Origin: Fidelibacterota bacterium
GTDB lineage: Bacteria; Fidelibacterota; Fidelibacteria; Fidelibacterales; Fidelibacteraceae
Assembly: GCA_023134755.1 (NCBI GenBank)
Contig: JAGLUM010000181.1
Coordinates: 1-7,427, forward strand
DNA length: 7,427 nucleotides
Direction of reading: 5' to 3'
Shown in pieces: positions 1 to 5,414 of this stretch. Each line of letters starts with the position of its first letter. The stretch's first letter is position 1. The notes under the pieces are model-generated. The model was given only the letters and a program-made list of their open reading frames with translations. It did not search any database and was not told the origin of the DNA. The translations under genes were made by a program, and so were the position numbers.

Positions 1-50
1 GAATATATATAAAATGGGATTTAAAAAATAACACATGGGAATTTTCATGA
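1..50 (+). CDS. possible 3' end of an upstream gene (partial, uncertain)
   Basis: Reading in the frame that begins at base 3, the sequence is open from the left edge to a TGA at 48-50 and encodes a short tail, IYIKWDLKNNTWEFS. That tail has the alternating aromatic, charged and hydrophobic pattern of a beta-rich C-terminus. The TGA overlaps the ATG at 47 in an ATGA arrangement, which is common between co-transcribed genes. A second frame (from base 2) is also open to the edge and stops at 29-31, ending in lysines, so it could be the real end instead. Fifteen codons are too few to decide, and no function can be assigned. Confidence 0.3.
   Translation, partial: IYIKWDLKNNTWEFS
37..41 (+). promoter_or_regulatory. 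weak ribosome binding site that favours the start at 47
   Basis: GGGAA lies five bases before the ATG at 47. The alternative in-frame ATG at 35 has its nearest purine run (GGGA at 16-19) about 15 bases away, which is too far. The site therefore favours the later start, which also gives a cleaner signal peptide (MKRLL...). Confidence 0.4.
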
Positions 51-1048
51 AACGCTTACTGTTCTTTGTTTTTGTATTAATACTGTTATACAGTTGCGCG
101 GGAAACATGCCGGACTGGTTCAGCCAGCGTGAAGATTATTTTCCGTCGGCAGAATATATTGTATCAGAGGGATGGGGTACAACTCCGGATGCAGCTATAA
201 AGAACGCAGCTGTCAATATGGCATATACATTTCAAACAAATATATCTGTTGAAAAAAACATCCTGAAGCGATATCAGAGCTTTTCCGATAATAAGGATTT
301 CTCTGAATATATGGTTGAATTCAGTGAAGAAATAGCAACGCTTATTTCCAATCAGAATCTGGTCAATATTATATTTGTAGAACCGGTAAAAAATCGCAAG
401 ACAAAATCCTATTTTACTCTTGCATATATGCAACGTAACGAGACAGGTATTATTCTAATAGACAGAATAAAACGCAATCAGGAAGACATGGAAGATCATG
501 TTCGTTTTGCGTACATGGCAGCTGATCCGGTAGCAAGCTATATCTATTACAATGCAGCGTGGCTAATATCGGGCCACATCCGTATGCTGCAGGAACAGCT
601 TGATGTCCTGTTACCGGGTGTGTCTGTCCCGTCAATCTATAGCTTCAGCGAGCTAAACGAAAAGGCAGAAGCCGCGGCAAAAAAGATCAAATTTAATATC
701 TCAGTAAAAGGGGATAAAGACGGACGTATTTCTCAGGCCATACATAAAACTGTAAATGAAGCAGGCTTTTCTGTGACTGTAAATACGGGTTTGATGAATA
801 TAAAGGGCAACGTGCAAATTCAAGCTATTGATCTACACCAGGAATCCTTAGTATTTGTTGCATGGGAACTGCATCTTAATGTGCTTAATGCAGAAGGAGA
901 AACCATATTATCAAATATGGAACAAGGCCGTGAGGGAAGTATCAATATGCAAGGGGCTGTATTGAATGCCTATAAAAGCATGTATGCGTATTTAGAACAA
1001 ACACTCAGTTCAGATATCACACAATATTTTGATACAAAACTAAAATAA
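47..1048 (+). CDS. outer-envelope lipoprotein with LPP20-like domain
   Basis: This 333-residue protein (337 if the ATG at 35 is used) begins with a lipoprotein signal: MKR, a hydrophobic run at about 4-14, then lipobox L14-Y-S-C17. Residue +2 is Ala, so sorting to the outer membrane is plausible. Residues of about 35-135 resemble LPP20-family lipoproteins: a YIVSEGWG strand, a long helix rich in Ala and Asn (PDAAIKNAAVNMAY), and a later strand pair ending near YFTLAYM. Residues of about 205-320 form a second alpha/beta region (KFNISVKGD... through VQIQAIDLHQ... to a C-terminal helix) that recalls the small alpha/beta folds of FlgT- or LpoB/CsgG-like envelope proteins, but this is a loose visual impression. 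Its molecular role is unknown; proteins of this type are periplasm-facing accessory lipoproteins. A 139-bp gap separates it from the next gene, so co-transcription is uncertain. Confidence is high that it is a real lipoprotein gene, moderate for the LPP20 label and low for the second domain. Confidence 0.8.
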   Translation: MKRLLFFVFVLILLYSCAGNMPDWFSQREDYFPSAEYIVSEGWGTTPDAAIKNAAVNMAYTFQTNISVEKNILKRYQSFSDNKDFSEYMVEFSEEIATLISNQNLVNIIFVEPVKNRKTKSYFTLAYMQRNETGIILIDRIKRNQEDMEDHVRFAYMAADPVASYIYYNAAWLISGHIRMLQEQLDVLLPGVSVPSIYSFSELNEKAEAAAKKIKFNISVKGDKDGRISQAIHKTVNEAGFSVTVNTGLMNIKGNVQIQAIDLHQESLVFVAWELHLNVLNAEGETILSNMEQGREGSINMQGAVLNAYKSMYAYLEQTLSSDITQYFDTKLK

Positions 1049-1071
1049 TCATCTTCAATTTTTTACAAATA

Positions 1072-1113
1072 AAATCATAACATAAAGCATGTATTTCGAA
1101 TTATTTATGATTT
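1072..1113. other. AT-rich inverted repeat in the intergenic gap, possible weak terminator or operator
   Basis: AAATCATAA at 1072-1080 is the exact reverse complement of TTATGATTT at 1105-1113, with a 24-base loop. A second, mutually exclusive pairing joins AAAGCA (1084-1089) to TGCTTT (1113-1118), and a run of five T follows at 1116-1120. It lies 23 bases past the lipoprotein stop, where a terminator would be expected, but the stem holds only one G:C pair and would be weak. A protein-binding palindrome for the downstream operon is an alternative. The rest of the gap (1049-1187) is AT-rich, with no confident -35/-10 pair and no TAnnTTTG Bacteroidota-type box. Confidence 0.25.
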
Positions 1114-1187
1114 GCTTTTTGGTATTTTATATTTTTTTGCTTAAAATTCGGTGTAAAAAATGAGTTAATTATTCAAGGAGTGAGGAT

Positions 1188-3089
1188 ATGAATTTACATT
1201 GGTTGGACTTTAGTGTTATCATTCTGTTTTTTGCTGTGATATTTGGGATTGCTGCATATTATTCTCGCAAAGCAAGTCAGGGAACCGATCAGTTCTTTTT
1301 ATCCGGGCGCAACCTGCCCTGGTGGTTAGCCGGCACGGCTATGGTAGCAACTACTTTTGCTGCAGATACCCCGTTGGCTGTAACGGAATTGATCGCAAAA
1401 AATGGAATTGCGGGAAACTGGTTGTGGTGGAACATGGCTATTGGTGCTATGTTAACGGTATTCTTTTTTGCACGTTTATGGCGACGATCGGGTGTCATGA
1501 CCGATGTTGAATTTGTGGAATTTCGCTATTCAGGGAAAAGCGCAGCGTTTTTACGCGGGTTTAGAGCTATTTACCTTGGATTATTTATGAATATCATTAT
1601 TTTGGGCTGGGTACACAAAGCGATGGAGAAAATTTTTATTGTAACCATCCCTGAAGTAGATGCCTTTCTTTTTGTATGTATAACATCTATAATTATTGGT
1701 ATTTATGCTTCAGCTTCCGGTTTGCTTGGGACGTCCCGGACAGACAGCTTTCAATTTTTGTTTGCTATTACCGGATGTATTGTTCTTGCTGTGATCGTGA
1801 TAAAATTACCCGAAATCGGTGGATTAGCCCAACTAAAATCACAACTCAGACCGGAACTTATTGAATTTGTCCCCCGCATCGGGAAAGTTAGTGCAGGTGG
1901 AATTACCGGAGGTGCCATGGCCCTGACGGTGGGGGCGTTTATTGCCCATATCGGTCTGCAGTGGTGGGGAGCCTGGTACCCGGGTGCAGATCCTGGTGGC
2001 GGAGGATATATAGCACAGCGTATGATGTCCGCTAAAGATGAAAAACACAGTTTGTTCGCAACGCTGTGGTTTACTATTGCGCATTATGTCATTCGCCCTT
2101 GGCCATGGATCCTTGTTGCCTTGTCTGCGTTGATTCTACTTCCACGTGCAGAAAATCCCGAGCAAATGCAAATGGAAAATCCCGAAATGTATGTTTTGGC
2201 AGAAAAGGCGTTTAAGGCACCATCCCTGTTAAGATCAGATAATCCGGTTTACCAAACAGAGGAATTTAAAGAATATTATGAAAAATATGAAAATACGGTA
2301 GATCCCGGACGTATGTATCCCAAACTGATGGTTCGTTATTTGCCGAAGGGTTTACTGGGATTATTGATTGCGGTATTTCTTGCTGCATATATGTCCACTA
2401 TAGCATCCCAGTTGAACTGGGGAACCTCTTACATTATTAACGATCTTTACCGCCGGTTTATTCGAAAGAAATCAGATGAAAAACATTATGTAAAAGCATC
2501 CCGCATTACGATGATGCTGATGATCATTCTATCTCTTTTCGTCACCCGGTATTTTTTGACAACCATTTCCGGTGCCTGGGAGTTTATTATCAACATAGGC
2601 GCGGGGCTCGGACTGGTATTGATCCTGCGATGGTGGTGGTGGCGAATTAATGCATGGTCTGAAATTGCAGCAATGATCGCCCCGCTGATCATCTATCCGA
2701 TTTCCACGGCTTTTGGACTGGAATCTCCAATTACGCTGTATCCGACAATTATAGGTACAACGATCGTCTGGATATGTGTTACCCTATTAACTAAGCCATC
2801 AGACCAAAAAAAATTAAAGGCTTTTTATACAAAAGTTCATCCCGGAGGACGAGGATGGAGAAAAATTGCTGAACAGCTTCCTGAAGTAAAAAGTGATACC
2901 GGGTTTGGACGGATGTTTTTATCCTGGGGCGCCGGTGTGGTATTGATCTATACTTTCTTGTTTGGACTTGGGAAACTGTTTTTCCTTGAATGGGGTGCCA
3001 TGCTAGTGTATTTTGCGTTGGCGATCCTGGCAGGGATTGTTATTTATTTTAATATGAAAAAGCAGGGATTTGAAACCCTGAATGAATAA
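1188..3089 (+). CDS. sodium:solute symporter (SSS family) inner-membrane transporter
   Basis: A 633-residue polytopic membrane protein of the sodium:solute symporter family (LeuT fold), expected to couple Na+ entry to uptake of a small organic solute. AAGGAG at 1175-1180, seven bases before the ATG, fixes the start. Family marks: an N-terminal helix at about 8-25; FFLSGRNLPWWLAG (36-49) running into an unwound first core helix with ATTFAADTPLAV (54-65); WWGAWYPGADPGGGGYIAQRMMSAKDE (259-285), a stretch typical of this clade; and AAYMSTIASQLNWGTSYIINDLYRRF (399-424), the equivalent of core helix 8, whose Ser403 and Thr404 are candidate Na2-site ligands. A WWWW run at 482-485 precedes RINAWSEIAAM. 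A hydrophilic loop of about 60 residues (320-380), rich in Glu and Tyr, interrupts the membrane core and holds a local repeat. The last helix pair (about 575-620) makes the protein longer than minimal family members. Substrate cannot be read from sequence; sugars, amino sugars, amino acids and sialic acid are all known in the family. The adjoining GHL10 genes favour a glycan-derived sugar (inference). Confidence 0.95.
   Translation: MNLHWLDFSVIILFFAVIFGIAAYYSRKASQGTDQFFLSGRNLPWWLAGTAMVATTFAADTPLAVTELIAKNGIAGNWLWWNMAIGAMLTVFFFARLWRRSGVMTDVEFVEFRYSGKSAAFLRGFRAIYLGLFMNIIILGWVHKAMEKIFIVTIPEVDAFLFVCITSIIIGIYASASGLLGTSRTDSFQFLFAITGCIVLAVIVIKLPEIGGLAQLKSQLRPELIEFVPRIGKVSAGGITGGAMALTVGAFIAHIGLQWWGAWYPGADPGGGGYIAQRMMSAKDEKHSLFATLWFTIAHYVIRPWPWILVALSALILLPRAENPEQMQMENPEMYVLAEKAFKAPSLLRSDNPVYQTEEFKEYYEKYENTVDPGRMYPKLMVRYLPKGLLGLLIAVFLAAYMSTIASQLNWGTSYIINDLYRRFIRKKSDEKHYVKASRITMMLMIILSLFVTRYFLTTISGAWEFIINIGAGLGLVLILRWWWWRINAWSEIAAMIAPLIIYPISTAFGLESPITLYPTIIGTTIVWICVTLLTKPSDQKKLKAFYTKVHPGGRGWRKIAEQLPEVKSDTGFGRMFLSWGAGVVLIYTFLFGLGKLFFLEWGAMLVYFALAILAGIVIYFNMKKQGFETLNE
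2151..2185 (+). repeat. short direct repeat in the symporter loop
   Basis: GAAAATCCCGA occurs exactly at 2151-2161 and again at 2175-2185, 24 bases apart, so the frame is kept. It encodes ENPE at residues 322-325 and again at 330-333 (ENPEQMQM then ENPEMYVL), in the hydrophilic loop between membrane helices. It looks like a small in-frame duplication in a tolerant loop, or chance. Confidence 0.6.
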
Positions 3090-3112
3090 AAACACAGAAT
3101 AAAAGGGATAAT

Positions 3113-3619
3113 ATGTCTGGTATCATAGTATACTATTCAACTTACGGTTCTACACAGGAGTATGCCGAAGCCCTGGGCGAAAAAATGGGATGGACCGTAT
3201 TATCCTATAGAAAAGTAAAAGCGGCGAATATTCAGTCGGTGGATATTGTTGTGCTGGCATCCAATGTCCGTATCGAAAAATTGGGTATTAGCAAATGGGC
3301 AAAACGGTACAAAAAACATTTAACAAATAAAAAAGTTGTTGTATTAGCTGTCGGTGCCAATCCATTTGAAAATCAGGCATACTATCTTGAAACTACGATG
3401 AAGAGTATTTACTTTTTAAACTTGAAAAAAGAGAATATTTTCGGTTTGGGCGGTCGAATAAAGACATCCGATCTACACGGTATGGATGCATTTATATTCA
3501 AGGTATTAGGAAAAATGATAAAAGATGATAAAATAAAAAAAGATTTTTTTAATGATGTAGATCATTTTGATATCGATCACTTAAATGGGATCATCAATTA
3601 TCTATCAGCCCTAAAGTAA
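3113..3619 (+). CDS. flavodoxin-domain protein, HemG/Flavodoxin_5-like
   Basis: A 168-residue cytoplasmic protein with a flavodoxin fold. It opens with a beta strand (GIIVYYS) and the FMN-phosphate loop S9-T-Y-G-S-T14, followed by the helix QEYAEALGEKM. Later strands are VDIVVLASNV (43-52) and KKVVVLAVG (73-81). The segment NIFGLGGRIKTSDLHGMDAFIF (108-129) and the C-terminal VDHFDIDHLNGIINYLSAL match the layout of flavodoxin-domain proteins related to menaquinone-dependent protoporphyrinogen oxidase (HemG), rather than small electron-carrier flavodoxins. There is no signal peptide. AAGGGA at 3103-3108 is the ribosome binding site, four bases before the ATG, and the gene starts 23 bp after the symporter stop. 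Expected chemistry is FMN-dependent electron transfer, but no heme genes are nearby and the partner is unknown. Confident of the fold, not of a HemG function. Confidence 0.85.
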   Translation: MSGIIVYYSTYGSTQEYAEALGEKMGWTVLSYRKVKAANIQSVDIVVLASNVRIEKLGISKWAKRYKKHLTNKKVVVLAVGANPFENQAYYLETTMKSIYFLNLKKENIFGLGGRIKTSDLHGMDAFIFKVLGKMIKDDKIKKDFFNDVDHFDIDHLNGIINYLSALK

Positions 3620-3649
3620 ACTGTTTCTTATTACAATTAAGGAGTAATA

Positions 3650-5380
3650 ATGAAGTACATCATACGCATAATCTGTATTTCCATTTTCATCGCAGGATGT
3701 TTTGCGGGTCAAACACAATCTCCGAAGCATGAATTTCGCGGTGTTTGGTTATCAACTGTGGCAAATATTGACTGGCCGGAAGACAAACATGATTCCGAAG
3801 CGAAAAAGCAAGCGGATTTAATGAATTACATGGATACTCTGCAAGCTGCGGGTATTAATGCCATTGTCTTTCAGGTTCGCCCGGCGTGTGATGCGATGTA
3901 TCAGTCTCCTCTTGAACCATGGTCCTATTGGTTTAGCGGCACACAGGGAGAAGGTCCACCTGCCGATTCCTTATGGGATCCTCTGGAATTTGCTGTTACA
4001 GAAGCTCATCGGCGCGGCATGGAATTGCATGCGTGGGTAAATCCCTATCGTGCCGTAAAAGATCCGGAAATGGCTGATAGTGTGTATTTTATTTCAGATC
4101 AACATATCTCCAAACAACACCCCGATTGGATATTACAATTTAAGAGCGTGCATATCCTGGACCCCGGAAAAACTAAAGTTCGGGAATATATAACAAAAGT
4201 ATTTATGGATATTGTTAATCGTTATGATATTGACGGTTTACATATGGATGATTATTTCTACCCATATAGCGGTATCGATAATGAAGATTCGCTTACCTTT
4301 GTTGAAGAAAACCGTAGTATTGACAGCATTGATGACTGGCGACGAGATAATATTAATTTGCTTGTACAAGCGGTATCTGACAGTATTAATATAGTGAAGC
4401 CCTGGGTGAAATGGGGTATTAGCCCCTTCGGTATTTATCGCCCGAATATACCGGAAGGGATTGAAGGTTTTGATGCTTGGGCAATACTGTATTGTGACCC
4501 GATCGCCTGGCTGAAAGCCGGCAGTGTTGACTACATTACTCCGCAGTGTTACTGGCCATTTGACGGAGGTCAGGATTATGGGACATTGATACCGTATTGG
4601 GCGAAAATAGCGAAAAAATATCACCGGCATTTTTATCCCGGCCAAGCACTGTACCGGGCTGCTTCCGATAAGTTTCCTAATGGAGAGATCCCCCGGCAAA
4701 TTCGTCTAAACAGAGATATGGATGGGTGTGACGGAAGTGTTTTCTTTACAGCAAATAATTTTTATTCAAATCCTGCAAATACCATTGACTCCATGAAACA
4801 AGATTTGTACATATTACCGGCATTGTGGCCTGTTTTGCCACATCAGAAAGGTCGACCCCTGTCACCGCCTATCGTATTTTCAGAACGAAACGACGATACG
4901 GTTACATTATTCTGGGAACCGACACCCGAGGCATGGGGATATGTTGTTTATCGTTCAAGAACACAATCAGAATTAGTAAAACAGCCGGGATCTATCGCAG
5001 CTGTTATTACTGATCAGAACGGTACTTTTTATGATAAAACCGATGAACAGTGGTTTTATGCTGTAACGGCTTTAAATAATTATAAATTAGAAAGCCGTGC
5101 CGGTCATGCAATAAATGATTTTGTTGTGCCGTGCCGTCCGGCATACGCAAGTGAAGAAAAACGATGCATGATCACTTTTAAATGGGAGGCCTATCGTGGG
5201 GCAGAAGATTATCATATTCAAGTTTCCACAGACAAGCATTTTGATTTTATTGTATATGAAGAACGCTTATTGTCCGCTACCCGGTTGGTGAAAAAGTTAA
5301 ATCGGGGATATACTTACTATTGGCGTATAAAAGCAAATAATAATGATGTCTGGTCGCCAACCTGGACATTTATCCGTTAA
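3650..5380 (+). CDS. GHL10 (DUF187) glycoside-hydrolase-like lipoprotein with C-terminal beta-sandwich modules
   Basis: A 576-residue exported protein. The signal MKYIIRIICISIF ends in lipobox I14-A-G-C17, so it should be lipid-anchored. Residues of about 28-390 are a GHL10 TIM-barrel domain with its hallmark motifs: RGVWLSTVANIDWP (30-43), VRPACDAMY (76-84), EPWSYWFSGTQGEGP (89-103), HAWVNPYRA (127-135), DIDGLHMDDYFYPY (193-206), WGISPFGIYRPN (255-266) and VDYITPQCYWPF (293-304). The acidic cluster D195, D200 and D201 is the likely catalytic region; the exact nucleophile and acid are not proven here. Residues of about 404-494 are fibronectin-III-like and 507-576 form a second beta module ending YYWRIKANNNDVWSPTWTF. 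The studied relative E. coli DigH (formerly YddW) acts on denuded peptidoglycan strands, so glycan hydrolysis in the envelope is likely while the substrate is open. AAGGAG at 3639-3644, five bases before the ATG, sets the start. The next gene is its paralogue. Confidence 0.93.
   Translation: MKYIIRIICISIFIAGCFAGQTQSPKHEFRGVWLSTVANIDWPEDKHDSEAKKQADLMNYMDTLQAAGINAIVFQVRPACDAMYQSPLEPWSYWFSGTQGEGPPADSLWDPLEFAVTEAHRRGMELHAWVNPYRAVKDPEMADSVYFISDQHISKQHPDWILQFKSVHILDPGKTKVREYITKVFMDIVNRYDIDGLHMDDYFYPYSGIDNEDSLTFVEENRSIDSIDDWRRDNINLLVQAVSDSINIVKPWVKWGISPFGIYRPNIPEGIEGFDAWAILYCDPIAWLKAGSVDYITPQCYWPFDGGQDYGTLIPYWAKIAKKYHRHFYPGQALYRAASDKFPNGEIPRQIRLNRDMDGCDGSVFFTANNFYSNPANTIDSMKQDLYILPALWPVLPHQKGRPLSPPIVFSERNDDTVTLFWEPTPEAWGYVVYRSRTQSELVKQPGSIAAVITDQNGTFYDKTDEQWFYAVTALNNYKLESRAGHAINDFVVPCRPAYASEEKRCMITFKWEAYRGAEDYHIQVSTDKHFDFIVYEERLLSATRLVKKLNRGYTYYWRIKANNNDVWSPTWTFIR
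5168..5377 (+). other. C-terminal beta module of the first GHL10 protein (domain)
   Basis: Residues 507-576 follow the pattern FKWEAYRGAEDYHIQVS, then about 30 residues, then YYWRI...W.PTW.F. The same pattern appears twice in the downstream paralogue. It is probably a fibronectin-III-like fold used for glycan or surface contact; binding is not shown by sequence alone. Confidence 0.6.
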
Positions 5381-5403
5381 GGCTATTATAAATCTGAGTT
5401 ATG

Positions 5404-5409
5404 AAAGGA
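5404..5409 (+). promoter_or_regulatory. ribosome binding site of the second GHL10 gene
   Basis: AAAGGA sits five bases before the ATG at 5415, where a typical Met-Lys-Lys signal peptide begins. The ATG at 5401 within the same stretch reads only three codons before TAA, so it is not a gene start. Confidence 0.6.
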
Positions 5410-5414
5410 TAACA

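Noticed and set aside
35..49. ATG at 35 as the lipoprotein start
   Set aside because: It has a poorly spaced ribosome binding site and adds MGIF before the positively charged MKR start of the signal peptide; the ATG at 47 is better, although not proven.
164..433. Minus-strand open frame of 89 codons, cysteine- and isoleucine-rich
   Set aside because: It is antisense to the LPP20-like region of the lipoprotein, with composition typical of a reverse shadow.
1123..1165. Promoter-like AT-rich hexamers before the symporter
   Set aside because: Candidate TTGCTT and TATTTT/TAAAAA hexamers do not pair at about 17 bp spacing, and no TAnnTTTG box is present; the region is simply AT-rich.
2632..2643. 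TGG repeat run as a microsatellite
   Set aside because: It encodes the WWWW segment at 482-485 of the symporter in an otherwise family-like region, and is too short to be a meaningful repeat tract.
4238..4699. 153-codon open frame on the minus strand
   Set aside because: It lies wholly inside the conserved GHL10 catalytic domain on the other strand, has no ribosome binding site I can see and no recognisable protein pattern; it is a shadow of the real gene.
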